From positions 62,001 through 126,000 of the forward strand of contig WNNJ02000836.1 of the NCBI GenBank assembly GCA_012934845.2: a DNA stretch of 64,000 bases, in the 5' to 3' direction. A program made the translations under genes and the position numbers. The notes under the pieces are model-generated. The model was not told the DNA's origin. It was given only the letters and a program-made list of their open reading frames with translations, and made no database searches. Numbering within the stretch: position 1 is the stretch's first letter; every line of letters begins with the position of its first letter. Shown piece after piece: positions 10,835-21,129 of the stretch. This DNA is from Pomphorhynchus laevis (taxonomy: Eukaryota > Acanthocephala > Palaeacanthocephala > Echinorhynchida > Pomphorhynchidae).

Positions 10835-11055
10835 TTTAGGCGAAATCAACTCGAGTCCTCTTCCAACTCTAAATCTCACCGGAAAATCTTAAACTCAATT
10901 CTTTCACGATCATCTACCCCTTGCAACATAAATCCTGATGAATTTTCCTCCTATCTGCAATCTAAGCTATCTAATTTAATTTCCGTTCTACCCATACGCC
11001 TCTTGTATCATCTCATCTCTTTAAATACTTTCCTCACAGAGCTATTCCATACTAT
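10835..11055 (+). mobile_element. Inverted internal fragment of the same LINE
   Basis: Plus strand, opposite to both flanks. It reads RNQLESSSNSKSH, LNSILSRSSTPCNINPDEF, then LSNLISVLPIRLLYHLISLN, matching ORF2 residues about 380-450 of the copy at 15.3 kb. Part of it overlaps what the minus-strand part at 9920-9997 also encodes, so this is an inverted duplication, not a simple inversion. Confidence 0.7.
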
Positions 11056-13215
11056 GAAGAGTACGTTTTGTTTGTATAAGAATGATATGGGAACGGCGGA
11101 GAGAGTAATGGAGTACGTTTAGTTTGGAGTGAGTAAGGTTAAAGAACGTTTAAGAAAGCGATTAAACACATGAAAAGAGTGACGAAGCCGACGCTTAGAA
11201 AGACTACAGTCTGAATCGAACCAGGAAGCATGCCGCGACCGCAGAAAACGTCGTGGTCGAATAGGCAGAAGGCTATTAAGGACGTTTGTAAGTTCAGAAT
11301 CAAACCGAATGAAGAGATCATCGGGATAGTTATAATTAAGAGGATGCAAAATGAGTGAAGATTGAGTAAGGCTGTGGACAGGATAGGGATATCGAGAAGT
11401 TTCCAGGGGCGACTTGGTGTGGATAATGTTGGAGGCGGATAAGGAGGATGGGGACGAGTAAGAGTAACACGAAAATGATCAGACAAACCAGATCAGTAAT
11501 CGACACGGAGGTATAGTCATTGAAGCAGTTAGGAACAGCAATGATATCGAGAGCACCGCCGAGAATATGAGTTGAGGTCGTTGAAAGTAATTTATAGCTA
11601 AAATTAGAAAAAATATTTGTTAAAGTGATAGAGTCAGCGTGGCGATTAAGACTAATATAAGAGTCAATGAGAACAAAAGAAGGAGTATAAGACAATGACC
11701 AGTGAGACATGAGATCTGCAAGGTCGTTAAAGAAAATACGTATGGAAGCAACTGAATCTGGACGGTATACAATCACAAGTTCCAGATGGAAAGGAGTTGA
11801 TAATCTGCATATGAGCAATTCGAACGAAGTGTAACGGATGTTAACGTTAGGTGACAGCTAACGTTAAAATCAGCTCGTCACATTGGGTGACGCGCAATGG
11901 TAACAATACCGCCATGGCAAGAAATAAGATGTGGAAGAGGAATTAAACGAGCTGATTTAGCTAGAGAACAACCAGAGCGACATAGACGACGAATAGCAAG
12001 ATCGTTGGAGTCAGTGTGCCAGGATTCGGTAATGCAGAGAATATCGATAGATAATTGATCGAAGATTTCAAGGAGCAGATCAGCTTTATGAAGAATCGAG
12101 CGAGTGTTGAATAGACTAAGACAAAAAGTATGCTTAGGAGCGAGATCGACTAGCGAAGAAGACAAGGGGTGGAGATGGGACACCATCGAATTTTTGGCCT
12201 TGTGTGTACAACGTGAAAATTTCCATTGATTTGACGTATAGATAAGGATGACTCGCCGTTTGTTTCACGTCGATGTTTCTCAATGCGAGCTAAATTGAGC
12301 TGGGCAATATCAGAAGGGGAGCGGTCAGGAAAGATACGACAAGTAGACGAAGTGGTAAGAAGTTTAAAACGTTGGGAAAGTACCAAGGATGCATGTGAAC
12401 TATGTCGGAAAACGATTTTTAGGAGTGGAGGACTGAGTTGATTGGATTTAGTGGATTTGTTTAAACGGATCAAAGATACAGGAGCGATATTATTGAAGAG
12501 GGATTGGTTATCATCAGGAATAATGGTTGCTTGGATAGACCTGAAAGTAGATACATTATCATCGAGGCGGCATTGAGGAGAAGCAGATTCAGAAAGCTTT
12601 AAATTAGATATGATAATGCATCGATCGCGCGAAGGATAACGATTACGTTGAAGTGGTGGACGGAGAGACCTGGTAGGAGTAGAGGGAGATGAGCAGATAA
12701 ACGTGGGAATGACAGGGGTGCTATGTGAAGATTTAAGAGAGTTTGTAGCATGTGTGACAGGAGTGGAGTGTTGAATCGGTTGATCGGAAATGTTACTGGA
12801 GATGATTTTGACGGAAGGATGTAAATTATTGAGGAGTGATATGGTTGGAGCATGTGTGACAGGAGTGGATTGTTGAATCGGTTGTTCGGAGATGTTACTT
12901 GATATGATTTTGACGGATGGATTAAATTATTGAGAAGTGATACGGTGGAAGTAGAGTAAGGAGTACGTTAAGTGAAGAAATAAGTATGAGATGTATTTAG
13001 ATGTGGGGAGGAATAAGAAAAATGAGGTACGAGATGAAGGCCTTTACTGTTTGCATTGTTAGGAAGATGAAGATTAAGGAGAGTTTTATCCGTAGTTAAA
13101 TGAGGAGTGTGTGTGAAAGAAGTTTGAAGAACGGGATTATACGATGCGAAGTCAGGTGATGATGCGAGGGAAAAGTCAAAAAGAGTATCGGTCTGAGTGG
13201 TCGTATTAAGAAACT
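11056..13215 (-). mobile_element. L2/CR1-like LINE, rearranged copy, 5' part
   Basis: Minus strand. 11349-11119 encodes the spacer between endonuclease and RT. 11818-11336 and 12186-11878 encode the AP-endonuclease (SLFNTRSILHKADLLLEIFD, DILCITESWHTDSNDLAI), and 12473-12150 the ORF1 C-terminus (RIFPDRSPSDIAQLNLARIE). 12853-12599 and the sequence to 13215 are the repetitive proline/serine-rich middle of ORF1. The order agrees with the near-complete copy. Frameshifts interrupt both ORFs, and GDFN has become DSYI in the endonuclease, so it is inactive. The ORF1 N-terminus is missing beyond 13215. Confidence 0.8.
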
Positions 13216-13560
13216 ATCTAAACTCTTGACCTGAAACATTTTATTGATAGTACGTAATATATTGTTTTTCATTGTGGCGTATATAATGGAGAAGGAAAGA
13301 ATAAAATTATTTCTTTATTTTACAAATTATCGACTAGTACGATAGTTCTTTTGAACTCATAAAGTCATTTTCAAGGCTACACTTGAAAATGATTATTTCA
13401 ATAGTCTAAATTTTGTTAAATATATATTTTTTATTCTCGATGGATACATATCACAATAATAAAATTTCAACATCGAATGCATCAATAGTCAATATACTTT
13501 GTGCTACAAATATTAGATATTGCTACTATTAGGTATTAGTAAATTCGTTTGCATCATTGG
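13216..13560. other. AT-rich stretch, nothing recognised
   Basis: No long frame, repeat or motif that I can name in these 345 bases. Confidence 0.5.
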
Positions 13561-13755
13561 CATGCATATGGATCTTGTAATATGTCGGGTCAAGGAATAG
13601 ATGTTGAAACCTGATAGCATAGCAGTTCCTCCTGATGACCTCTAATTCTTATTCTGATACATAGTTTGCTAGCTATAATTTGGGTCGAGCAATTAGGGTT
13701 AGAAACCTGATAGCATAGCAGTTCCTAATGATGACTTCTAATCCTTATTCTGATA
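13560..13755 (+). repeat. PLE 3'-tail-like motif, two direct copies
   Basis: GAAACCTGATAGCATAGCAGTTCC followed by a TGATGAC and CTTATTCTGATACAT segment occurs twice about 104 bp apart. The same tail follows PLE fragments at 23.27-23.36 kb and, in part, at 2.65 and 43.62 kb, so these are probably stacked PLE 3' ends. Confidence 0.55.
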
Positions 13756-13857
13756 CATCGTCTATTATTTATTAGTAAATTTATAAAAAATGATTTCATT
13801 TAAAATTTTACTTTTATATATAAATTATAAAAAATCTTAAGATTAAAATATTTATAT

Positions 13858-14010
13858 TCTGATTGAAGGTATCGGGAAGACTAAATAGTATAAACTAACT
13901 TTATGCCGTTTCAACTTTTAATTCTCATCAGTAGGTGCTGCTGCACAAAAGTCGAAGCAACATAGAGTTAGTTTATGCTGTTTAGTCTTCCCGATTCCTT
14001 CAATCAGAAA
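13858..14010. repeat. Foldback/MITE-like element, 150 bp
   Basis: The arms TCTGATTGAAGG-A/T-ATCGGGAAGACTAAA run inward as near-perfect complements for about 60 bp each, leaving a loop near 13935-13945 with GTGCTGCTGCAC inside. It has no coding capacity. A terminal inverted repeat of this length suggests a small nonautonomous DNA transposon; target duplications were not identified. Confidence 0.6.
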
Positions 14011-14690
14011 AGAAATTGTCGGGAAAAGTATGTCATCTGTTTAATTAAAATATTTATTTTTAATTTGAATGAAGTAAATACCTAGACTCAGTTAAATGGT
14101 CAGATTTATTTCGATGCTAAATTAACTTTTTAGAGATTTTTGATAAAGGCGAAACTGTGTGCCTCATAAATATCGAAAATTAATTATAATGTATCATCGC
14201 CTTTACTTGTTGCTAAATATTTGTTTTAGTATTTATTATATAATCATGTTATTTCAATATGAACATTTGTAAAATGTGAATATGATATTTTTGCGTATTA
14301 AATATAAATCTGATATTAAATATAGCGTCAATTTGCGTAAATAAAATTTTTGAAAACAGTTTGCGACGATTAAAGAATAGTCAATCTAGTAAGTAAGTAT
14401 TTCATTAATAACTATACAAACACTAAAAAGCATTAAAATACACGCAGAACAAGAAAACATAAATAGAGATTGTCGGTCGTTCACGAAGTCTTCATTGTGT
14501 CTGTCTTATTTTTTCTTTATGACCTTAGTTCCAGGGGAATCTGAGCCCTGAATGGTCAATCTATTATTTGACAATACATCAAAACGTACTTATGAATAAA
14601 AATACGATGATGATACGGCAAAACGTACGTTTTGAACAAAAATACTATGACGATACGTTGAAACATATGATAAATTTTTATTTTTATTTT
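14011..14690. other. AT-rich stretch, little recognised
   Basis: No gene seen. A short motif near 14530-14565 (TTCCAGGGGAATCTGAGCCC) resembles repeated motifs at 60350 and 60655. Otherwise no features. Confidence 0.45.
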
Positions 14691-14699
14691 ATTTTTTGT

Positions 14700-14752
14700 T
14701 TATTTTAGTGGACTTGTAAGCGGCCTGTCTGCATTAGCCACTTAATAAAAAT
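14700..14752 (+). mobile_element. Solo 3' end of an L2/CR1-like LINE
   Basis: Plus-strand GTGGACTTGTAAGC, a weak hairpin (GCGG 14720-14723 with CTGC 14729-14732), GCATTAGCCACTTAATAAA. It corresponds to the 3' terminus of the LINE family seen inverted at 9.46 and 15.34 kb. Only the tail is recognisable. Confidence 0.55.
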
Positions 14753-15295
14753 ACGACAACATCTGATAAAGTAAAGCAGCCTTTGATATTGAAGATACCG
14801 TGATCAGCACGTGTAACTTTTCTGTTTAAAATCACCAATTCAAATTTCGCATATTCAAGACGGGCTACTAGTTTCGCATATTCGAGACATGATGATTTTA
14901 CTATCGAGAACAACAAGCAAAAACTTCTAAAATAATAGATAATAGCTAAAAAGATAGACACACACTATTACTTCTAAACAAAAGACTTTTAAACTTCTAG
15001 AAACTTCTAAACATTCAGAGACACACTAGTGTGTGCGTCTGAATTTTTATTTTTAAATGCAAATGTCTCAGCAACGCAGTTTCTCTACTCAAATTTCGGA
15101 TACTCAAGAATATGTACAGCAAAACGTTTTTCTCGGTTTGAAAAATTATAGAAATTTTCAACGTAGAAAATAGAGAATTCTATTTTAGTAGAGGTAATTT
15201 TAGTTTAGTAGAGAGAGAATAACCTGTGTATCAACCTTATAGAAGTACAGCTGAAGTACATCTATTAAAACATCATGTATATATCATGTATGTGT
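14753..15295. other. AT-rich spacer
   Basis: A 75-codon minus-strand frame (14961-14734) has no recognisable content. Short repeated phrases (CTTCTAAAC, ACACACTA) occur at 14940-15030. Nothing else seen. Confidence 0.4.
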
Positions 15296-15338
15296 TTCGA
15301 TAACAACAACAAATACAAATTTATTTAATGTGGCAAAT

Positions 15339-15355
15339 GCGTACAAGCTGTACGC
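15339..15355 (-). promoter_or_regulatory. LINE 3' terminal hairpin
   Basis: GCGTAC-AAGCT-GTACGC, within the conserved context GGCAAATGCG...ACGCTTACA. Equivalent hairpins with changed but still paired bases lie at 9464-9480, 21705-21720 and 23696-23709. It is probably the signal the element's RT recognises for target-primed reverse transcription; that role is inferred from LINE biology. Confidence 0.6.
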
Positions 15356-15384
15356 TTACAAGTCCACAAACAAAAATGAGAAAG

Positions 15385-18294
15385 TCAAGCAGTTAAATTG
15401 TTCAGATGGGATCGGATTTGTCGTTTGAAGCACTGCAGGGAAGTTGATTGGCGTATATGAATGGGCAGATGATTCCACGATAGAGGAGCAGCCACCAGGA
15501 AGGAGCGGAGTCCAAAGGAGGTAGAGTAGTTTGGGACATGTAAAAGAAGGGAATTACAGGAACGCAAGGAACAGTAAACAGGACGGGAATTATCAAGAAA
15601 AGGAAGGTTGAGAAATGAAGGGGTATGAAAAGTTACAAGGCGGAAAGCAACGATAAGAAGACGAATTTGAACACGACAATAAATTGTAGGCAAATCGAGA
15701 GAAGCAAGATGGTAGGATGTGTGATCAAAACGACGAAGACGGAGGAGAATTCGGACAGCTGCGTTGACTATGCGTTGTAGGGGAAGAAGAGTGGATTTAG
15801 GTGAGTTGGAAAATAGACTAAGACAATAATCGAGTCTAGAAAAAAGGAGAGATGATATGAGAGTCATACAAGAAGGGAAATCGATCAATCTACGAACTTG
15901 ACGGAGGTTGCGGAGTATCAAGGTAGATGAGCGTACTTTATCTCTAACGAAAGGTTTAAGTGAAATTCGGTTGTCAAAATGGAAGCCTAGGAAAACGAGA
16001 TTATCAACGATAGGAAGAATTGTAGAATTTAATGATACGGAGGGAGGTTCGAAGCCGAGGCGTCGGGGTAGGATCCACATAATTTTGGATTTATCAGGAT
16101 TCAGAGAAAGGCGAAGGGAAGAAAGATGATTGGAAATTGAGACAAGACAGTCGGAAGCAGAAACACTAAGATCGCGAATACGATAAACAGGTGCATGAGC
16201 ATAGATGAGAATGTCATCAGCATATTGCATAACATGGAAGTTAAATTTATGAGAAATCGAAGACAAATCACCAAGAAGAAGAGAGAAAAGTATAGGGCCT
16301 AATACGGAGCCATGCGGAACCCCGGACGGAATGGACGAAGGATGGGAGAGAGAAGAGTTAGAATATACGCGAAATGTACGGTTTGATAGATATGAAGAAA
16401 ACCATGATACAGTGGGTAAAGAGAAGCCATAATCATGACGAAGGCGATGGAGAAGAATCGAGTGATCGACGATGTCAAAAGCAGACGATAGATCAAGAGA
16501 AACTATGACACTACATAATTTATGATCGCGCGATATGAGTAAGTCGTTATAAACTTTAAGACATGCAATTTCGGTAGAGTAATTAGAGCGAAAAGCGGCT
16601 TGGAAGGGAGGAAATAAGTTAGAGGAATAGAGATATGTATTAACTTGCTTAAGAACGAGACGCTCAAGGAGTTTAGAGAGGGTTGGGAGAAGTGAGATTG
16701 GACGGTACGAAGATGGTAGTGAAGAGTCGAGAGATTGCTTTTTGATGATAGGACGAACAGTGGCGCATTTCCAGATGGAAGGAAATGTACAGCTACGGAT
16801 GGACGAGTTGAACAATGTGGTTAGGAAGGGTAAGATAAAAGTGCAGATATTTTTAAGTAAGTGAGTGGGAATTGGGTCAGAAGGAGAGGTTTTATTAGGT
16901 AATGACAGCAGAACCGAAGAAACTTCATCAGACGAAACGGGAAGAAGGTGGAATAGTTCTGGGAGGGAAGTATTTAAAGATAAGAGTGGGTACAAGGGGG
17001 CTATGGGTATTAGGGAAAGTAAATTAGATAGCTTAGTTTGTAGATAAGAAGAAAATTCATCAGGATTTATATTACAAGGGGTAGATGATCGTGAAAGAAT
17101 AGAGTTTAAGATTTTCCAATGAGATTTCGAGTTGGAAGATGACTCGAGTTGATTTCGCCAAAAGAGAGTACGTTTAGTACGTATAAGAATGAGATGTGAA
17201 CGGCGTTGAGAAAAGTAGGAATCACGAAGATTTGGAGGGAGTGAGTTGGGTGAACGTTTAAGAAAGCGTTTATACATACGAAAAGAGTGACGGAGTCGAC
17301 GCTTAGAAAGACTACAGTCAGAATCGAACCAGGGAGCATGGCGCAAGCGCTGGGAACGTCGAAGTCGACTAGGTAGAAGGTTATTGAGGATCGACGTAAG
17401 TTCAGAATCAAACAGAATGCAGAGATCATCGGGAGAGAGATAGTTAAGAGGAAGTGAAAAGAGTGAAGAATTGAGTAAGGCTGTGCAGAGAATAGGGATA
17501 TCGAGAAGCTTCCAGGGTCGACTTGGTGTAGATAATGGTAAAGGCGGAGAAGGAGGATGGGGACGAGTAAGAGTAAGAGTGACAAGGAAATGATCGGACA
17601 AACCAGGATCAGTAATTGACAAGGAGGTATAGTCATTGAAGCAGTTAGGAACAGCAATGATGTCGAGAGCACCGCCGAGAATATGAGTTGGGCTTGTTGA
17701 AAGTAATTTATAGTTAAAATCAGAAAAAAGATTAGTTAAAGTGATAGAGTCAGAGTCAGACGGGCGATCAAGACGAATGTTAAAGTCACCGAGAACAAAA
17801 GAAGGAGTATAAGACAATGAACAGTGAGACATTAGATCTGCAAGGTCGTTAAAGAAGATACGTGATGGGGCAACTGAACCTGGACGGTATACAATCACAA
17901 GTTCCAGAGGGAAAGGCGTTGATAATCTGCATATGAGTAATTCGAACGAGGTGTAACGGATGTTAACGTTGATTTTACGTAAAGACATTGGGTGACGAGC
18001 AATGGCAACAATACCGCCATGGTTAGACGCAGTAGATGTATGAGATGTAATTTGACGAGCTGATTCAACTAGAGAACAACCAGAGCGACATAGACGACGA
18101 ATAGCAAGATCGTTGGAGTCAGTGTGCCAGGATTCGGTAATGCAGAGAATATCGATAGATAATTGATCGAAGATATCGAGAAGCATATCAGCTTTATGAA
18201 GAATGGAGCGAGTATTGAATAGACTAAGACGAAAAGTATGCTTAGGAGCGAGATCGACTAGCGAAGAAGACAAGGGGGAGAGATGGGACGCCAT
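15385..18294 (-). CDS. LINE ORF2: AP-endonuclease and reverse transcriptase
   Basis: 969 residues, uninterrupted. Residues 22-240 are an APE-type endonuclease that nicks target DNA, with N27 (FNTRS), E54 (CITESWH), D170/N172 (VLGDFN), D211 and S233-D234-H235. Residues about 500-790 are the reverse transcriptase, with SYRPISLLPTLSKLLERLV, motif A LDLSSAFDIVDH (D601), motif B IPSGVPHGSVLGP and motif C QYADD (691-694). The C-terminus has RSFLVAAPLSWNHLP. All catalytic aspartates are present. One oddity is H661 where most LINEs have Q in GVPQGS. Its start overlaps the ORF1 end by 37 nt, so translation may need reinitiation. Length and order fit CR1/L2 ORF2. A single intact frame suggests recent activity. 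Confidence 0.93.
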   Translation of the reverse strand: MASHLSPLSSSLVDLAPKHTFRLSLFNTRSILHKADMLLDIFDQLSIDILCITESWHTDSNDLAIRRLCRSGCSLVESARQITSHTSTASNHGGIVAIARHPMSLRKINVNIRYTSFELLICRLSTPFPLELVIVYRPGSVAPSRIFFNDLADLMSHCSLSYTPSFVLGDFNIRLDRPSDSDSITLTNLFSDFNYKLLSTSPTHILGGALDIIAVPNCFNDYTSLSITDPGLSDHFLVTLTLTRPHPPSPPLPLSTPSRPWKLLDIPILCTALLNSSLFSLPLNYLSPDDLCILFDSELTSILNNLLPSRLRRSQRLRHAPWFDSDCSLSKRRLRHSFRMYKRFLKRSPNSLPPNLRDSYFSQRRSHLILIRTKRTLFWRNQLESSSNSKSHWKILNSILSRSSTPCNINPDEFSSYLQTKLSNLLSLIPIAPLYPLLSLNTSLPELFHLLPVSSDEVSSVLLSLPNKTSPSDPIPTHLLKNICTFILPFLTTLFNSSIRSCTFPSIWKCATVRPIIKKQSLDSSLPSSYRPISLLPTLSKLLERLVLKQVNTYLYSSNLFPPFQAAFRSNYSTEIACLKVYNDLLISRDHKLCSVIVSLDLSSAFDIVDHSILLHRLRHDYGFSLPTVSWFSSYLSNRTFRVYSNSSLSHPSSIPSGVPHGSVLGPILFSLLLGDLSSISHKFNFHVMQYADDILIYAHAPVYRIRDLSVSASDCLVSISNHLSSLRLSLNPDKSKIMWILPRRLGFEPPSVSLNSTILPIVDNLVFLGFHFDNRISLKPFVRDKVRSSTLILRNLRQVRRLIDFPSCMTLISSLLFSRLDYCLSLFSNSPKSTLLPLQRIVNAAVRILLRLRRFDHTSYHLASLDLPTIYCRVQIRLLIVAFRLVTFHTPSFLNLPFLDNSRPVYCSLRSCNSLLLHVPNYSTSFGLRSFLVAAPLSWNHLPIHIRQSTSLQCFKRQIRSHLNNLTA

Positions 18295-19582
18295 CGAATT
18301 TTTGGCCTTTTGTGAAGAACGTGAAAATTTCCGTTGATTTGACGTATAGATAAGGATGACTCGCCGTTTGTTTCACGTCGATGTTTTTCAATGCGAGCTA
18401 AATTGAGCTGGGCAATATCAGAAGGGGAGCGGTCAGGAAAGATACGGCAAGTAGATGAAGTGGTAAGAAGTTTAAAACGTTGGGAGAGTACCGAAGAGGC
18501 ATGTGAACTATGTCGGAAAACGATTTTTAAGAGTGGAGGACTGAGATGATTTGATTTAGTGGATTTGTTTAAACGAATAAAGGATACAGGAGCGATATTA
18601 TTGAAGAGTGATGGGTTATCATCAGGAAGAATGGTTGCTAGGATAGACCTGAAGGCAGATACATCATCATCGAGGCGAGATTGTGGAGAAGCAGATTCGG
18701 AAAGCTTTAAGTTTGATATGATAATACAGCGATCGCGCGAAGGAAAATGATTTCGTGGAAGTGGTGTACGGACAGAGCTGGTTGGAGTCGAGGTAGATGA
18801 GCAGATAGAAGTGGAAATGACAGGGGTGCTTGATAAAGAATTAATATTGGTTGGAGCAAGTGTGACAGGAGCGGGGTGTTGAATCGGTTGATCAGAGATG
18901 TGACTGGATATGATTTTAAATGAAGGATGTAACTTATTGGGAAGTGTTACGTGGGAGGTAGAGTAAGGAGAATTAAAATAGGTTGGGGCATGAGTGACAG
19001 GAATGGAGTGTTGAATTAGTTGATCGGAAATGTTACTGGAAATGATTTTGATGGAAGGGTGTAAATTATTGAGAGGTGATACGGGGTGGTCGAGTAAGGA
19101 GTTCGTGAGGAGAATAAAGAAGTTTGAGATTTATTTAGATTGGGGGAGGAATAGGAAAGAGGAGGTACGAGATGAAAAGCTTTGCCGTTAGCATTGTTAG
19201 AATGAGAAAGATTAATGGAAGTTTGGTACGTAGTTGAACGAGGAGTGTGTGAGAGAGTAGGTTCAATAATGGGATTATATGATGCGAAGTCAGGTGTTGA
19301 TGCGAGGGAAACATCTAAAACAGCATTGGTCTGAGTGGTAGTGTGTGATACAGGAGTAGATGAGCAGGATAACTGTAGTAGTCGTACTGATGTACAAAAA
19401 CCGCAAGTGAAATGTTTAAGTTTATACACCGAGTGGTCGGATATTTTAACACGAACAAGTGTCCATACATCGCAATCTTTGGAATCGCATCCAACTTCAA
19501 AGCTGGTATAACCATCATTGCATTTAGATGTGGAAGATTGTTGATCAGGAACAGGGATCTGAGATCGCGCTTTTTTAGGCAT
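18258..19582 (-). CDS. LINE ORF1 (nucleic-acid-binding protein), one frameshift
   Basis: Begins MPKKARSQIPVPDQQ at 19582. Residues about 20-65 hold a cysteine cluster (C..., GCDSKDCDVW, FTCGFC) resembling a degenerate PHD-type zinc finger, as in some CR1 ORF1s. The middle is proline/serine-rich with a repeated ~60-residue unit (DQPIQ.PAPVTLAPT). The C-terminal half has the family RNA-binding pattern: CIIISNL, SRLDDDVSAFRSILATILP, FIRLNKS, LLKIVFRHSSHASSVL, RIFPDRSPSDIAQLNLARIE. It ends at TAG 18260-18258. The first frame stays open only to 19016, so a frameshift near 19.1 kb separates N-terminus from C-terminus. ORF1 in the other copies is also broken. Confidence 0.75.
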
Positions 19583-19739
19583 GACCTTTTATCGATAGAT
19601 TGAGCTCAATCCGCGAGCGTAGCGAGCGGAACTGACAGGAATAATCTGGAATGTAAGTAGTTAATGGATATCAAGATAGTTTAAACTGAGATAGTTTAAA
19701 CTGAGCAAGATACATGAGTAAGTAGCTGTAAAATATTTC

Positions 19740-19747
19740 TATAAATA
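19740..19747 (+). promoter_or_regulatory. TATA box of the host gene
   Basis: TATAAATA, about 137 bp before the ATG at 19877 and 80 bp beyond the 5' end of the minus-strand LINE. A 17-codon upstream frame (MMNASAGRKLEKFKASL, 19800-19850) lies in the putative leader. Its last codon overlaps a GTAAGT, so it could also be an earlier coding exon. Confidence 0.4.
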
Positions 19748-19876
19748 CCGGGAAAATGCTAGGGAATGCATTAAAATTCACAGTTACCTAAATCACAAAA
19801 TGATGAATGCATCTGCAGGTCGCAAACTTGAAAAATTCAAGGCTAGTTTGTAAGTTGCTTCTAGTATTTCTGCTCT

Positions 19877-20099
19877 ATGATTTACTTAATTCCAAAAAGG
19901 TTAAATAAGATACTTTCAGTGATTAGTTGGTATTTAATTATGATCGTTTTGATTATAATCATTGGTTTTGCTATAACATTTGGTATATTATTGTCCTCAA
20001 AAAAGTCAACACCTCCAAATGGACAATTAGTTATACCCACAGCAAAGACTACAGCCGCAACGACGACTACTACAAGCCCCGGCCCATATATCGGAAAAA
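19877..20099 (+). CDS. Putative type II membrane protein, exon 1
   Basis: Reads MIYLIPKRLNKILSV, then a ~24-residue hydrophobic segment (about residues 15-39, WYLIMIVLIIIIGFAITFGI), then a polar threonine-rich stalk (KTTAATTTTTSPGP). A basic N-terminus before a long hydrophobic helix with no cleavage site fits a signal anchor with the C-terminus outside the cell. The exon ends at 20099 before a perfect GTAAGT donor in phase 1, and the exon at 26359 begins in the matching phase. The start could lie further upstream. The family is not recognised. This is the only sequence in the window that looks like a host gene. Confidence 0.6.
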
Positions 20100-20397
20100 G
20101 TAAGTGATTTGCTACATTTGCTTATTCGTGTCATATTAAATTTAACTTTTTATTATTAATTTTGAAAATTCACAGATTTTGAATTATTAATTTTTGAATT
20201 ATTACTTTTTAAAATATTTGGGGTAATCGGACTTATTCGTGAAATTTCGACAACTACAAATTCATCATTTTAGTCAGATTTTAGAAAAGTGTAAACTTTG
20301 GCTTATAAAAGTTGCATAAAAATAAAACTTTTATATTTTATATTTATTGTTTAGTTCATTATTATCGTTTAGTTATTGTATTTAGTTCATTATTACA

Positions 20398-20720
20398 GGA
20401 ATGCAGTTGTTGAATGCCAACTTTCTCTCAGTTTATTGTAAACTACGTCGTCGTTAATTTCACGGATTCCTATAAATGTTTTGTTTGAATTGTAAAGTAT
20501 CCACACTTAAGACGCTTGCAGGATATCGATTCAGATATTTAATCAATTTTTGATTAAATGTTCTGACTTTGAGGATTACGTAGATAATTATTTTATTAAT
20601 AGGAATTAATAACATTATAATCAGACACGTTCGAAATTTTATATTTATTAATTACGTTCACTATCACGAGAACGCAGCTGCTGAATGCTGATAACTAACG
20701 CGTCATCATTAAAGAAGGCA
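20398..20720 (+). repeat. Short dispersed repeat, two copies here and one at 25.82 kb
   Basis: GAACGCAGYTGYTGAATGC followed within ~50 bp by TTGTAAACT and a GTCGT-GTTAA segment occurs near 20399 and 20671, and more weakly at 25828-25872. The unit is about 90 bp. The family is not recognised. Confidence 0.4.
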
Positions 20721-21129
20721 TTGTAAACTGTGCCGTCATTAACCTTGTATAACCCAGATGACTACGAGTGAGTTGTTTGAACTGCTGAGTTTCAAATAGT
20801 CATTCGAGGAGTTCTCCACATTACCGGAGAAAATACAAACTGAGTTTGCAAAGAATATTGGAACAAAAATTATCGTTGCCATGGTCACTCTTAAAACGTC
20901 GTCGTACCAACAGCGAGCTACAAGAGAATTGCGTCATGTGACAACGACCATTAGAAAATGGAAACTATCTAAAAAAGGATAATTATCTAAAATAGAAACT
21001 ATCTAAAATACCTCACTTATCTTCATATCAAGGTCTTGCTACCCTAGTTAAATGGTCACTAAGATCATCTTTCTTACTAATCTTATATTGTCATGCCCTG
21101 CACTGTTTAGCTTTAACTTTTTGTAATGA

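Larger units (their letters stand above)
10030..10880. repeat. Foldback repeat: two direct units and one inverted unit
   Basis: A ~260-bp sequence containing ATACGAAATGTTCACT, CCTCGTGTGGTTGTTTG and ACTGTACACTACAAT is present twice head-to-tail (about 10070-10310 and 10320-10560) and once inverted (about 10630-10880). The inversion centre is a hairpin at 10600-10645 with arms TCTGCTGAACTCCTTGTC. The open frames on opposite strands here encode the same peptide because of the symmetry and are not genes. The whole lies inside a LINE copy. Confidence 0.7.
15298..19660 (-). mobile_element. Near-complete L2/CR1-like LINE
   Basis: Minus strand, about 4.36 kb. From 5' to 3': a GC-rich box and one 20-bp unit (19600-19654), ORF1 (19582-18258, one frameshift), ORF2 (18294-15385, open), a short 3' UTR with a hairpin at 15339-15355, and a short (GTT)-type tail at 15300-15315. 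Gene order, the AP-endonuclease, and the C-terminal RSFLVAAPLSWNHLP block are those of the CR1/L2 branch of the Jockey superfamily. It is the youngest-looking LINE in the window. At least four other partial copies of this or a close family are present. Confidence 0.88.

Noticed and set aside
10401-10879. Open frames of 110 and 131 codons on opposite strands with the same sequence (LFESYQHHCTLQSAW)
   Set aside because: They are the two arms of one palindrome read from each strand. No codon or domain signal supports a gene.
13600-13740. GAAACCTGATAGCATAGCAG...CTGATGA in PLE tails as a type II hammerhead
   Set aside because: Only four or five bases separate the putative cleavage site from CTGATGA, leaving no stem I, and stem II does not pair.
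13935-13960. CTGATGA and GAAA in the loop of the 13.86-kb foldback
   Set aside because: Stem II would be one or two weak pairs and position 16.1 is not U; the bases are better explained by the foldback arms.
19800-19866. A very short intron (GTAAGTTGCTTCTAG) joining the upstream ATG to exon 1
   Set aside because: 15 nt is too short for animal splicing, and removing it still leads to a stop.
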